NCBI GenBank assembly: GCA_030765065.1
Contig: CM060979.1
Location: 104,334,350-104,398,349, forward strand
Reading direction: 5' to 3'
Length of the DNA stretch: 64,000 bases
Origin: Deroplatys truncata
Lineage: Eukaryota; Arthropoda; Insecta; Mantodea; Mantidae
Shown here: one piece after another, positions 11,253-24,904 of the stretch
How positions within the stretch are numbered: the stretch's first letter is position 1
Layout of the letters: each line of letters opens with the position of its first letter
Notes under the pieces: generated by a model
What the model was told of the DNA's origin: nothing
The model's database searches: none
What the model saw: only the letters and a program-made list of their open reading frames with translations
Position numbers and translations under genes: made by a program

Positions 11253-12045
11253 TGTTTCGGGCTGAGTTTATGTATTTCCTAACACATAGGTTTATCTATA
11301 TAAACCGTTGAGCAGTAACAGCAATGCAAACAGTTTGGAATAAACTACACATTTCTTGAAAGTTACCTTATCTACTTTTCTTTTACGTGTTTGTTATTTC
11401 ACCTCCAGAAATACTCCAACCACAGAAATATTTCTGGTTGCTAATTTTGCACGAGTCTAAAGGCCACTTTTGGTAGTTATATTTTACAATAGTGGTTGGA
11501 AAATAGTTATTTTTATTAGCAGTTCCAGTTCCAAAATGACCATTCCAAATTAATATAGTCAATACGTCCAAGAATATTTATGCATAATCTAACAGCCTAA
11601 GATATTTTACTTGCCTGACTGGGCTCTTTTATATGAATTTGTGATTGTTTGCTCCAACCCAAGCATATCGAAACAGTCTCTCCCACTTATATCCACCTTG
11701 TTTTGCCAATACATATGCGTGCGTTAATGTAAACATTTATTATCTATAATTAATTACTATTCACCTAACACAGTTAAAGACATGCAACATATTTGTCAGT
11801 ACCTGTTTTGCATGTTTCCATGATGCTAATGATTATATGTTCCAAAACGGCATCTCGGTTAATGTGGTCTTTCGCACTGCTATTGCAAGAGCTCAACGAC
11901 ACCATGAAATCCGATACGTAGGAAGATTTCCAGTAGGTCCTCCTATCTTAGAGCTTGGAAATAGTAAAGCAGGGACGATTCAAACGTCTGACATCATATA
12001 CATGCTTGTCTATGTGATCATTGCATTACTTTTGGAACCAGTTAC
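11253..12045. other. No feature seen
   Basis: AT-rich, only short frames, no shared repeat. Confidence 0.45.
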
Positions 12046-12917
12046 AAAAATCTGATGTTACATTCACATGACTTTCTCTACCTTCTATCCTTTATTAGTG
12101 TGTATACAAATATTCCTACTAAAACACATTTTTCTGTCTACATCATTTTAATCCAGATAAATCTTTGCAGAAATTACATTACACATTTCGTTATAGATAC
12201 AAAAGGAACTGCGATAGTCAAATGTTTAAGAATTGGACACTGTATGCTGGCTTTAGAGTTTCATACTCTTCCCATGCAATCGCGAGAAATAACTGAAAAT
12301 CGACAGAACTTGCAAAGTATGATAAAGTATTAAACATTTGAACTATTAATAAAGGATACCTGGGAAGTGGCTTATGCCACAAAAAGTTTTTAAAGTAAAT
12401 GGTGTATTTTAAACAGATCTACATTTTTTGTGTAGTACGTTTTCGTCTATCGCTTGATTACCAGTCATGTGCACAAAATTGTACAAAATTCCTTCCGAAT
12501 GAAGACGATTTATACCTTATTCCCAGAAAATTCAAGATACCTGTACATTTTATTTGTTATATAAATATATGTAATATATGGTATTTTAATAAAAATCGTT
12601 ATAGCAATTTTTTAGAAAATAACAAATTTTGAAAACTTTCCCATGTAAAGTGTAGTTTGGGTTGGGATATTTCTTTGAAAATCTTCGTGTCGTATCTTTG
12701 GAATATACTGAACTTAAATACCAAGTTTGATGCTTATCTGACTTTTCGTTTTTGAGTTACGGTGTTCACAGACACACACAAGAATCTGTTTTCTAAAAAT
12801 ATTTTTGGGGGTTCAGGGGACCTCAAAACATATATTTCTGGTAAAATCTCGACTTGGAATGTTTGAACGGAATACAACACTTTCCCTACTTACTATACGT
12901 AATAGAGAAAGTAAAAA
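12046..12917 (+). repeat. HINE-like element, diverged subfamily
   Basis: Begins AAAAATCTGATGTTACATTC and ends ATAGAGAAAGTAAAAA. The body aligns with the 628-bp unit but with many substitutions and a short CA tract. The frame open in young copies is not kept here, which argues against coding. Confidence 0.8.
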
Positions 12918-13130
12918 TAGTCGGAATAATCGCGTTAGTGTAAAGTTGAAGGACCTGATTTTGAAACTTCATAATGGTCACATTATTTGTTTTTTTCTAA
13001 TCTCTGCGTGCCACCATTACATTCATGAACTGGCAGTGATATTACATACCGCTATGGGTATAATAAGTTGACATTTTTATTCGATCAGCGCTTCCTTTTA
13101 ATTGGAATATAAAATCCAATCTGATGGTGT

Positions 13131-13131
13131 A

Positions 13132-13192
<61 letters not shown>
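13131..13192. repeat. (AAT)n microsatellite
   Basis: About 20 uninterrupted AAT units. Confidence 0.95.
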
Positions 13193-13195
<3 letters not shown>

Positions 13196-13620
13196 GAAAA
13201 CAATTCTTTACGCTTAGCTGCCTAATCGCTCCTAAGCCTTGCATTCGTTGTGCCTATTGATTTTTACAACCACATTCTATGCTTTATACGTTAGCCTTAT
13301 TAATTTTTGGCTAAAATTCCTGACATTACTCGTGATGACTTGCTTCTCAATACAATTCAATCTTTAGAGTAGCTACCTCAACAGTAGGGCTCCACCACTA
13401 ATCGCAATAGATAATAGTAAACAGTAATACCCCTTTATGAAGTAGCTAAGACAACGTGTATTTTCATATAAACCTAACACATTTATTATATAATGTAGTT
13501 ATTGCTACCTATACCATTGCAGCAGAATCTTTCAAAAGCACGTTTTGCAAATAAATGCAAGTAACAGAAGATTAACTTTGTCACATGATTACGAGCATAA
13601 TTTCTGATTAAAAACTTATT

Positions 13621-14428
13621 AAAAACATCTGATGTTACACTCACAAGAATTTCTCTACTCTTGTACAAACTATTTTTACAAACTCTTATTCTCCATCTAT
13701 TTCATATTAATCGAGATAAACATTTGCAGAAACGATCTTTTGACATGCAAAGAAAATCACATTGTACACATAGTGACCAGTTCTAAAAATATTTGACTAT
13801 GGCTTAAGGTCTACGAAGTTCTCCTTGTTTTGTATTTGCTAGGGCAATATAGAAATACAGTAGCCTTTAAGCATCGACATATATCTTAATAGCTGGTTGC
13901 TAGTGCAGCACCATTCTCTTTGTCACAGATTAATACTCTTTGCATATCCAAGACAAAAAAATGAATAACGAATTCCCATTTGAGAAAATAAGTACTGAAA
14001 AATTTAAGGAAATAAATAGCAATATCTCGAAAACGGTTCACTCAACAAAAAAATGTATACGACATAAATTGTGTATTTTAACGCAATATACATTCTCTGT
14101 GTAGTACAATTTTGTCTATCTCTTATGGTTTACCAGTTATGCAAAAGTCGTTCACAATGAAGGATACTTTTGGAGACATTCCCAGAAAATTCTAGATATA
14201 CATTTTATTTGTATGAAAGTATTTTAAACATATGATATTTTAATCAAAATCGTTAGAGCCATTTTTGAGAAAATTAAAATTTTCGAAAAATGTTCCATGT
14301 AAAGGGTAGTTTGAGGTGAGGGATTTTCTTAAAAACCTTCGTGTCGCATCTCTGGAAGTTACTGAACCTAAATACCAAGTTTGGTGTTTATCCAATTGTT
14401 CGTTTCCGAGTTATGCTGTTCACTCACA

Positions 14429-14474
<46 letters not shown>

Positions 14475-14607
14475 CATGTTTCCAAAAATGCTTTTTTTGG
14501 ATTCAGGGGGTCTCAAAACATATATTTCCGGTGAAATCTCGGTATCGAATTTTTGGGTAGAATACAATACTTCCCCTACTTACTATACGTAGTAGAAAAA
14601 GTAAAAA
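13621..14607 (+). repeat. HINE-like element
   Basis: Head from AAAAACATCTGATGTTACAC, body to AGTAGAAAAAGTAAAAA, with a (CA)n tract of about 45 bp at 14427-14471. The head holds about 90 bp extra (13735-13830) compared with young copies. Confidence 0.85.
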
Positions 14608-15500
14608 TCACGCCTTCTCCTGTGCAGACTTATGACTGTGTCATAATTCACAAGCGTACTAAACGGCGTGTTCGATATTCGTGATATTACATGTTGAATA
14701 AAGTCAACATAAGTTGCACTGTTGAATATATTGTAATTTATCATTCTTTAATTTCAGATATTCTCTAAGTAATGAAAATGTTCTTACAGGCATATAAATG
14801 TTGCAGAGAATGATCTTCTCTCGGTAGTGAGCATCTTTGAGTTAGTCAATATTCACACGTAAAGGTGATATTTGCAAAACTTCCCTAGTTACTGTCACTG
14901 AACTGCACTGTCTTTCCAAAGATTGGTGTTGGTGATGCCACTCTCCGTCGTTTCTCACATATGTTTAAATTGCTTTAACTTTACACTAACATCAGCTGTC
15001 CACCCAAGTCCTTCTAGCGAAGCACGAGGAATACTACCGCCAGCATTCAGAAAGATCAATTCCCTCCAATGTCAGAGGGAAGTCCCAGTGATGGTATCAT
15101 GACTGCTTAATGTACACCAGAGAGTCTAGACAAAGTGTTCGGGATATGCCGTGCAGAAAGAGGGCAGCTGCTGGCAGAACAATTCAACTTTCCCATTAAT
15201 AACATATATAATACCACGATAGCCAAAGGGAGATAAACTTGGAAAAAAACTCTTGAACATGGCGAGCAGGACGATAAACTAGTTGATATTTCCCGGAATA
15301 GTTAACCGGGACTGCAACAGCTCCCATTCACCTGAAAGGGGCCCTTGTCCAAAAAAGATGTATATATGGGCTAATTGTGAATTGTTAATATTAATATTAT
15401 ATAGAGAGAAAATTTGTATGTGTGTATAGGTTAATCTTAATAACCACTAGACTATTTTTGATACTTTTTTCACCATCGAAAAGCAAATGTTTTGTTTGTT
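14608..15500. other. No feature identified
   Basis: Mixed composition, with a moderately GC-rich stretch around 15000-15350. No long frame and no clear repeat partner. Confidence 0.4.
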
Positions 15501-15504
15501 TTTG

Positions 15505-15845
15505 GTTTAATCTCAGGGACCCGCATGTGGGATTAGTGGTGGACAAAGCGCTGTCTGGGCGAGTTTTCTCCGATTTCCCCCGCCATGTTTCATTCCACCG
15601 GTGCTCGATCATCACTATCTTATCATTCATTTCTCATCTGCATCTATCATCCACTTCCTCGCTGTCATCCCAGGCGTGTGGCTGATTCCCTACCCTGGTC
15701 TTTCACCATCTGATCAGTAAACCCTCTGCCCCCGTCAGGTGTCTACTCCGGGCGTTGTCGTACGTCCTGGGGAGTGTGAGTCCTCGGTTCGGGTCGGCGT
15801 TAAGGAGGGAAGGCTCTGGCTCAATCGAGCAGTTCCCGCCTTGTA
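15505..15845 (+). repeat. SINE-like element, family 2
   Basis: GC-rich block with CCCCGCCATGTTTCATTCCA and runs of ATCATC/CATCTATCATCC. It matches the minus-strand copy at 37112-37360 and resembles 30445-30950 and 39205-39745. Confidence 0.6.
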
Positions 15846-15849
15846 GTTA

Positions 15850-17005
15850 GTTGTTTCTGAATATAACACACTGGAGTTATAAAAGAACCTGCTTGCGGTT
15901 TTGACTTCTATTTGAGAATGCCACAGAGTAGTAAATAGTTTTTGAGATTCCCCAGAATATGCATGTAAAATAAGACAAATGCCGCTGGTCACGATTTAGC
16001 GACGAAAACACAGCAGAACAAAAGATAATCGAATTGTATGTCATTTTATTTTAATAACTCTCAAGTAAGAAAGTTTACTTGTATTTCCTTTATATGTTAT
16101 AATCAAAATCGCTAGCGGGGCATGTTAAATAATTTTATAAGGAGAAAAAACTGTGTCCACTTAACATTAGAAATCAACTATTAATATTATTTTCCTCGAT
16201 GGTGGCACACCATGCATCTTGGTGCCTTGGGTTTGGGAAATACTTATTTTCACCAGCTTCACCTATGTTTTGTTGCTAAGGGTATCGACATTATGTGAAA
16301 ACTACACAGTTTTTATGTTATTGAGTAACTGTTGGATCGAAGAGAAGGTACATCTGTAAAATGTCACCTACTATGGTCATCTAAAAATTACTCAATCATT
16401 CTGAAGGATGATCATTCCAGTGCAAAAGGGTACTTGGTATGCAGCATTTCCAGAGCTTGGAGGACTAACTGGAGGGAGGTTTAAGGAAGTCAGACGTTCC
16501 GCCGATGTTTCACATGAAATTGTATGAATATTAGGAGGAATCTTTATAGGGATATCTGGGAATGTACGAAATTACAATTATAAGGGACAACAGTGTGGAT
16601 TCACCATAAAAATCTTCTATATCATTGTGCATAAATTTCACAAAGAACGGGTGAAGGTAAATGAAATTAATTAAATCCTGATCCAAATTTAAAAAGTTAC
16701 CCTTGCAGTGTAGGGCAGCCAGCTAGCTAGTTTATAATTTCGAAGAATGTCTATTGTAAAGTGTCACGAAATAAATACCATATAGATTCAATTCAAATCA
16801 GACATCTGTGCTAATCCTTTAGAAGAGCTAAAACCATGTAAACTCCGTGAATAACCTTCCAAACTTTTATGTAACTTGATAGCAAACTGTGTGGTTCACA
16901 GAATTATCAGATCATCTCCATAAACATAAACATGGGTAATATTAATACACCAGAGCAGCCGTGTGTAGAGGTTAGCTCACATTAAACTCTAAATTAGATT
17001 ATATT
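15850..17005. other. No feature seen
   Basis: AT-rich with short frames only. Confidence 0.45.
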
Positions 17006-17010
17006 TGGGT

Positions 17011-17262
17011 TTTATTTATGAGCGCTCTTTAACTGCTGTGGTCCTTAGCGTCCCTTTCTATATTGGGCGTGAAAGACCGGTAATTTCGCTCAGAGGCCTC
17101 TTTACCAGGCTTGAGGTTCTTTTACGTGTCGTAAATCTACGACACAGGACCACCAGCTTTACTTCCCTTCTGAAGGAAGCCATGCTAAGGATTTTTACGC
17201 CCGAAAAAATCCATCGCCCTCGCCGACTTTGAACTCGCAACCTCGGGAACTCATGGCAACAT
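17011..17262 (-). repeat. SINE family 1
   Basis: Read on the minus strand: B-box-like GGTTGCGAGTTCAAA, then the shared body and a tail near GAGCGCTC. More complete at the head than the copy at 11043. Confidence 0.8.
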
Positions 17263-17904
17263 TAAACTGTAATAATATGTCCTCAAGATCAACAATATAC
17301 TTTATATGGAAAAATAATCATTGAGAGCTATGAATTACATATGATGTCGATAAAGGTGGGCATAAATAATTCCGATTCAATTGTTTTGCTTAAAAAATAT
17401 ATATATATATATATATATATAAGAGCAAAAATTCTATAAAGACTTCTTTCTGACTTTATTTGCTTTCTGTATTGTATTTATTAAATGGAAATTGTATTTC
17501 TATTAATATTTTTAGCTGATTCATTCAGAGGTTTATATTTTTCAAAGAAGTACATGAAGAAGTTAGGATAAGCATTAAATGTTATTTTACATTTACAGTC
17601 TGTATTTATAATTGGTGCATGTATATATATATATATATATTACTTTTGGGCATATTTGCCTTACTGTAATATTCATTTCTTTGGCTATTAATTAACCATT
17701 AAATTGTCTATTCATTAATTACATATGTATAACTGCATTTAAATCGGAATTAGCAGTTTTGCGCTTTTAAAATACTTACAATACCCTGACTTGCAGTTAG
17801 GGGTTGATGTTCAAATATTTGGCTGGATGGTATATTCTTGATTGTTATTTTGTTTGGTGAGAACTTCCTGAAATTATTATTCCACAAAGCAAAATTACTG
17901 CAAA
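17263..17904. other. AT-rich spacer with (TA)n tracts
   Basis: (TA)n at about 17398-17421 and 17626-17641, otherwise featureless. Confidence 0.6.
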
Positions 17905-17908
17905 TGTT

Positions 17909-18872
17909 TGAGGCAGTATTTTTAACACTTAAATGATTTCAGTCTAATTATATAATATATAAATACAATAACAGCCCGCCTTAAAGCAATATGTGTATGT
18001 AACAATATATAAAAAGTGTATATTACAGTCATTGTATATGTTTATATTATTATATACATCTGTAATAATGTTATGTGAATGTATTACGTAATTTAATAAT
18101 GTAGGAGCTGTGAGAAATAGGTCAAAAGTTGCTAACAATGAGGTATACTTGAGGCAATAATGAGTAAGAAGGTTTAATAATGCTACTAGTCATTATTGGA
18201 AACAATAATGTAATTTTCGAGACAGTTTATAAAATAGCCAATCAACAACCAGAAAAAGCTTAAGTTAAATAAAAGTATTCCATTGGAGTAGGATTAGTCA
18301 ATCAGAGACTTGAAATACAGAAATTTAAAAATTTAAACGGTAGAAATCAAGTCAGTCGCTTGCAGACAGTGTTCCTGACCGGACGCGAGATGTGTCCTCG
18401 AGAAATTTAATACGTATTTTGTGTGAGAAAATAGTTTACGTGTTTAAAAAGTCAAGTATTTAATAAAAGAATCTTACAGCTCTCTATATCAGTGAAGTGT
18501 TATTTAAATCGTGTGAAGAATTAATAAAGAGTGAAAAAAAAAATTAAAATTTGTGTAAGCCTACATTCTTCAGCGGCACCACGCCTTGCAGAGAAATCCA
18601 TGTCTCTAACAATAATACTGACGCAGCCGAGGTAAACATAAATATATAATATTTAAAGAAACAGTCAAATTACAAAGTTAATATTTTTAAATTTTTGGAC
18701 GAAGGCTACCGGGTACCATACGTGCGGTTGCAACTACTTCAAATTCGGCTCCCCAACAGTCGAAATATAATACATCTTCAAACTGACTTTCCATACGTAG
18801 CAGCAACAAACCTTCTTCAAATTGGCTCCCAAAACGTGGGGCAAATAACAATACAACAAACCTACTACTTCA
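17909..18872 (+). mobile_element. Solo LTR, subfamily 2
   Basis: Starts TGAGGCAGTATTTTTAAC and ends CTACTACTTCA, flanked by TGTT at 17905-17908 and 18873-18876. About 964 bp. AATAAA occurs in its middle. A primer-site-like motif TGGCTCCCAAAACGTGGGGC lies inside it at 18823-18842, 30 bp before its end. No internal region is attached, so it is a recombination remnant. Confidence 0.9.
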
Positions 18873-18876
18873 TGTT

Positions 18877-20990
18877 CCACTGCAACCGAAAATTTGGGTT
18901 TAATAGAGACAAATGAAGACACCACACGGTCAAGTATATGATTGGTTGCTTTTTTCCATGTGTCCTTGGAAATGCATTCTCTTCTGCATTAAAATAGATA
19001 TTGTCTAAAGTGAGGGTAATATTCATGAAGGATTCCATTCATTCCTTTCCACTCAACTGCCAATTTTGGTTGAGTGAAATTCAAAGAAGAGTCTTAATAA
19101 TTCATCATTAGTTATTACCATCTTTTTTTCCTTTTCTTTCTTTCTTACTTTCTTTCCTTATTTGGTTGTACCTTTATTTTTCCTCTGGTTAAACAATACT
19201 TAGAAGAGAAAGTAAAACTGTTAAGTTGCCATAATTGTGGTGTGGCATACTTCAGTTTCCATCTGTAACTCATGTGCAGCCGTTTATGACATCGTGGCCG
19301 CACGCTTCCTCTCGCTCTCTTGCATGCCCCTCGCTACTCTGATAGTGTTGTACATACACATTATACTAACGACTTCGCACCTTCGCATTGGAATTACATA
19401 CTGCAAGCACATAATTAATTACAAAGACAAGCCACTTTACAGTTTGATCTGCTTGTCACATTGACCGAAGTTATTTAAAGGTTAGGAAACCTTGGGGATG
19501 AGCAGCGGGTCAGGGAAATGGAGTGCATGGAGAAAGAACCACCTGGGGGATACTGACAGGCCCCTTCCCCCTAAAAAACAATTGAATGCAAGGGATAAAT
19601 TTCATTGGAAATACAGTTGGTACTAAAATCATAGTGGCGTACGGAGCAATACATCAAAATAGTTACCAAACTCATTAGACAGGGGCTCGCATAATTTAAA
19701 CTTACTGTGTGGCCTCGCGTGGTTCAGACTTGTTATATAGCGAGTGATAAGGCCTACTGATGGAAATGTTAAGAGAATATTAGGAATTTCTGATGATGAA
19801 GAGGAGGAATCCTGGGTGCATAACCTGGTGAACTGTAAAGATACGGTAGAAGCAGAGTAAAGTTTTACTTGGTCATTTACTGTATCAAATAAGGTGATGG
19901 ACATGCTGGGCGCTACTGACAGGCAGGGAAAATGTGGAGGGAATAGGCAAATGTTTAAGGCCAGATATCTCAGATCTGAGAAGGTGGACGCTAGTGGGTA
20001 GAGGGGTGTGAACATACCTAAACGTATCTTGTTGGGTATTGGCACTTCATTTTTGTTATTTTATGCCATCATTCACATACTGTTATCGTGTTGTATTTAT
20101 TTGCTAGTTTTAGTGTTCTTTAGGCCACACAACAGAATACTAAAATGTGTCGTAATAAAGTTAGGTAGGACATTGTTTTGCGCTTTTTCTCTCGAGTTAG
20201 CTAACAGTAGTCAAGATGTACAAGCACATCAAGCATATGTGCGAAGTTTCTATGGTCTTTAGCCTAAAATAACAACATTTTATAAATTGTTAATTGGATC
20301 TGAAAACTTGTTTTCACTTTCATTAAATTTTGAAGCAAACATGCTTTCGAAATGTGAATTAAGAATTTCTGGCACCCGGGTTCACCCTGCCCAACGTTTG
20401 AAGATATGTTTATGATTCTTTGGTTTTATTTATTTCCCTTAGAGCGAATAACTCTCATTTACCGTTTCTACTCGTATGCATCACTCCTATCTTTCCCTAT
20501 TGTATTTAGTTTGATATTCGTGTTCATTCATCGCTTCTGCAGAGATGGTAACCGAAATCGTGACGATTCATGGTTATTCAAATGTACGTAGCTGAGCTAC
20601 ACTAAATTTGTCTTTTGAAGATAAAGGAAAACCCCAGAAAAACCCGTAACCGAAAATCGAAATATTTGGATTGCTAAGTAACACTCTCCCATTAAACCAG
20701 GAAGGTGGATGATGAACCTTTGCACTGTAAGCAAGGGTAAAATGGATTCAACCCCTTGCTAAACATGGTTTCAAGGAGTTTTGTGGCATATTAAGCAACT
20801 GAATAGAACAGATTTTTAATTGGGAGCTTAATACAAACTATGCACTCTAAAAAGATAATTACTAAATCCACCTATGAGACAATATGGAGGGAAAAATTCA
20901 AACCGTACCACTTGCAAGTTACAGTTCTGGAATTTGGATTTTTGTCCCATTTTATGGTATATAATAATAGCTCATTATGAGTGTACGCAT
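18877..20990. other. No identified feature; one unrecognised minus-strand frame
   Basis: A 138-codon minus-strand frame (19629-20045) has no motif I recognise, with a Ser run near its middle. The stretch 20620-20680 has short GGAAAACCCC-like text resembling parts of the SINE-like families. Nothing else is supported. Confidence 0.35.
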
Positions 20991-20991
20991 A

Positions 20992-21855
20992 TTTTTACTT
21001 TCTCTACTACTCCCCTACGTATAGTACGTAGGGGAAGTATTGTATTCCATCCAAAAATTCCATACCGAGATTTCACCGGAAATATATGTTTTGAGACCCC
21101 CTAAATCCAAAAAAAAGTATTTTTGGAAACCTGTCCGTGTGTGAGTCTGTGTGACTGTGAACAGCATAACTCAGAAACGAACAGTCGGATAAACACCAAA
21201 CTTGGTATTTAGGTTTAGTATCTTCCAGAGATGCAACACGAAGGTTTTCAAGAAAATCCCCCCACCCCGAATTACCCTTTACATCGAACATTTTTCGAAA
21301 ATTTTAATTTTCACAAAAATGGCTCTAACGATTTTGATTAAAATATCATATGTTTAAGATATTTTCATGACAAACGAAATGTATATCTGGAATTTTCTGG
21401 GAATGTCTCCAAAAGTATTCTTCATTGTGAACGACTTTTGCATAACTGGTAAACCATAAGAGATAGGCATAATTTTACTACACAAAAATGTAGATCACGT
21501 TAAAATATACAATTTATGTCATACACATTTTTTTGTTGAGTGAACCATTTTCGAGATATTGATTGTTATTGCCTTAAATTTTCCAATACTTATACTTTTT
21601 CTCAAATTCGTTATTCATCTTTTTTTGTCCTGGTAATGCAAAGAGAATGGAATACTCCACATAGCAACCAGCTCTTAAAATATTTGACTATAGCTTAAAG
21701 TCTACCATATTCCCCTTGCATCTGCAAGAAAATTAGCAGTAAGATTAACATCTCGATATCTCGATTGTCATGAAGCATATGGAGAATAAGCGTTTGTAAA
21801 AATAGTTTGCACAAGAGTAGAGGAAGTTATGGGAGTGTAACACTTCAGATTTTTG
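20992..21855 (-). repeat. HINE-like element, minus strand
   Basis: Begins TTTTTACTTTCTCTACTAC and ends GTAACACTTCAGATTTTT. One head and one body unit, with a very short CA tract. The stretch CCCCTACGTATAGTACGTAG near the left end makes a local palindrome. Confidence 0.88.
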
Positions 21856-21859
21856 AGCA

Positions 21860-23210
21860 ATGAGAACACAGAGTAAGCCTCCAGTATTCAAAAGGAAAGG
21901 GAGTTTGAAGACATACAGGCTAAGCAGATTGGATTGATAAATGCCTGTAAGACATCCGTTTTTATCTCGTAAGTTTCCTTTAACTAAAGGCGGATATCGG
22001 ATAAGTTCAACGTTTCGTGTCCTCAGGCTCATTTAAGAGCAGAGAAGGATGCTTCTCTTACTTCTACTGCAAAAACAGACTGCCAACCCTATACTGTTCA
22101 AAGGGAATCTTGCTTTAGGGCTCTGAAAAACCCAACGAGCAACGGAAGTGTTTGCTTTGTTTGCTTATCAGGGTTTATCGCGTGTTATGACACTAAACGG
22201 ATAGGTTTTGGAAGCCAAGCGTAAAATACTGAAAGCTAATAAAGGACAACAGTCAAAATGAAAACCATACGCATATATAACCATACGTACAATTTTAGGA
22301 CAATTTTAACAAATGTTAGCGATAAAACAATAAATTCAGAAGTATCATAAATACACGAAGATAAAGGGCGAACTCAACAAGAAAATGACTAACAGTAACA
22401 TTGCACCCCCTAAAAAGAACTTGTCATGTTATAACTTCGTATTCTACATTGTCTAGCTAATATTTGCGGGGACGGAATTTGCATCTTGAAAGAAGTGTGA
22501 AGGTTCATCAATATTGCTCCTCCCTAAAAAAAAAACCATCTTAATAATATTAAAATAAAAAAAGGGTTTGTGAATTATTCATTGTCAATGATATCATCGT
22601 CACTATTATAATTTTCTTGTTGTTTCTGATGTGTTTTGTGAGTTTGGTGGTTGAAGGTGTCAAGAAAAAACTCGTTTATGGTAAAGGGACAGCTCACCTG
22701 TATCCTTTAGTTTTACAGGAGCCAGGACGATTGGGCAGTCGACAATATTTTCAGATTTTCAAGAAATAATTCATGAAAATGTAGGAAAAAAATCATACAG
22801 TTTGCGTTCGTCATTTATTTTCGAACGCCTAGCCTAAACTGCTCAGAGAGAATTTGAAGTTAGTCACATAAATTATATATGCTCTCTCTCTCTCTCTCTC
22901 TCTCTCCCCTCTGTGTTAGACGTTTAAATACTATCATATACAATGTAATATACAATGTTTCTGATGATGATGGCTTACATTCATCATTTCACTCCCTGAC
23001 AGCCTTCCTTTTCTAGTTACACTCCTAATTTCTGCATCATTATTTTCAATGACATTTCGCCAAACGCTGATAAAAGCCGAAATACAAACCTACAATTAAA
23101 AACAACTATCTAGATCAAAGTTGCGCTGTACGTCATTGATTTCTTAGATTTTTCTTTCTCAGGATGTTTATAACGTTATACGGTTTGATATTCCAGACTT
23201 TTCCTAATAC
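21860..23210. other. No feature seen apart from (TC)n
   Basis: (TC)n at about 22882-22907. A 95-codon minus-strand frame at 21745-22032 overlaps the end of the HINE-like element and is not supported. Confidence 0.45.
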
Positions 23211-23214
23211 ACAT

Positions 23215-23470
23215 TAAGCATTACCAACAACAGGTTGCCTATCGCCAATGACGTTAACTCCCTTACAGTTGTAATTGGATTTCTGTTTGGTTTTTGGGGG
23301 GTTTATACATTAAATCACACACACATTCACACTTCCAGATCCTGGGGAGGATAGGAAATATTCTTGGTTACAGAAAAATTCTCACCTCCCAGCCGGAAAT
23401 CGAACTCGTGACCCGTCGCACAGCAGGCAGGTGCTCTACCGACTGAGCTACGAGGTCAATCGTTTCCAAC
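23215..23470 (-). repeat. SINE family 3, well preserved tRNA-like head
   Basis: On the minus strand, GACCTCGTAGCTCAGTCGG is an A-box region and CACGAGTTCGATTTCCGG a B-box region, spaced as in a tRNA. The body continues to ACACACATTCAC and CTTACAGTTG. A second copy is at 46065-46320. The T arm does not pair and the acceptor stem does not close, so it is a SINE head and not a tRNA gene. Confidence 0.75.
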
Positions 23471-23479
23471 AACACCACC

Positions 23480-23483
<4 letters not shown>

Positions 23484-23551
<68 letters not shown>
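23484..23551. repeat. (AAT)n microsatellite
   Basis: About 22 AAT units directly beside the SINE head. The poly-Leu frame here is an artefact of this tract. Confidence 0.95.
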
Positions 23552-23751
23552 TTAAGCAATATCTGTGATACATTGCTATTCGGTTGAAGCAGTATTATAA
23601 TGAACTGAATTGATGTGAACTGATTTATGGTGCCAACATTTGCACAATACATAAAAAATCTTATGATACATTTACATAGCTTTCTCTATCGGCTGTCGTT
23701 TAGTTTTTTCCACCAAGTATTCTTATAAAACTTATTCTTCTAGCATACATA

Positions 23752-24580
23752 CTCTTTTTCGGCCCAAAAATTCGATACCGAGATTTCACCGGAAATATAT
23801 GTTTTGAGACTCCCTGAATCCAAAAAAAGCATTTTTGGAAACATGTCCGTGTGTGTGTCTGTGTGTGTATGTCTGTGTGTCTGTGAACAGCATAACTCAG
23901 AAACGAACAGTCGGATAAACACCAAACTTGGTATTTAAGTTCAGTATCTACCAGAGATGCTACACGAAGGTTTTCAAGAAAATCCCCCGCCCCAGACTAC
24001 CCTTTACATGGAACATTTTTCGAAAATTTTAATTTTCTCAAAAATGGCTCTAACGATTTTGATTAAAATATCATATGTTTAAGATATTGTCATGAGAAAT
24101 GAAATGTATATATCGAAGTTTCTGGGAATGTCTCTAAAAGTATTCTTCATTGTGAACGACTTTTGCATAACTGGTAAACCATAAGAGATAGACAAAATCT
24201 TACTACACAAAAGATGTAGATCGCGTTAAAATACACAATTTATGTCATGTACATTTCTTTTGTTGAGTGAACCGTTTTCGAGATATTGCTTGTTATTCCC
24301 TTAAATTTTCCAATACTTATACTTTTTCTCAAATTCGTTATTCATTTGTTTATGTCCTGAACATGCAAAGAGAATGGTATGCGCCACATAGCAACCAGCG
24401 TTAAAATATTTGACTATCGCTTAAAACCTACCATATTCCCCTTGCATCTACATGAATATTACCAATAAGATTGACATCTCGATATCTCGATTAACATGAA
24501 GGATATGGAGAATAAGCGTTTGTAAAAATAGTTTGTACAAGAGTAGAGAAAGTCATGTGAGTGTAACACATCAGATTTTT
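23752..24580 (-). repeat. Young HINE-like element inside the older one
   Basis: Very similar to the 3578-4461 copy. It ends AGTCATGTGAGTGTAACACA-TCAGATTTTT at 24580. The opposite tip (TACTTTCTCTACTAC) is absent at its left edge, where the sequence starts near CGGCCCAAAAATTCG. Confidence 0.85.
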
Positions 24581-24904
24581 ATGCATTTGTTGTAGGTACA
24601 AGAGGAATACAGAGGGCGCTAATGACCTTGAAGTTGATCGTCCTTAAACATAAATCATCGTCATCAAGGGGGACACAGAAACGGAAGCGGATCGTTATAT
24701 GCTGGCTTTGAAATTCCGTACTGTTTACATGACATCGCGAGAAATAGGTGAATGGGTAGAGTGCTACGAAGCATGAAAATGTATTAAAAATTCGAAGCAG
24801 TAACAACAAATATCTCGTAAATGGCTAATTCCATAAAAGGTTTACTTGAATTAAACCATGTGTTTTAATGCGGTCTACATTGTTTATTAATACTTTTTTT
24901 AAAC

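Noticed and set aside
19629-20045. 138-codon minus-strand frame as a gene
   Set aside because: No recognised motif, no splice or promoter context, and its length is within chance in 64 kb.
23395-23465. Functional tRNA gene
   Set aside because: A and B boxes are good, but the T arm and acceptor stem do not pair and a second copy with the same downstream body exists, so it is a SINE head.
23368-23652. Poly-leucine protein
   Set aside because: It is a translation of the (AAT)n microsatellite plus a SINE head.
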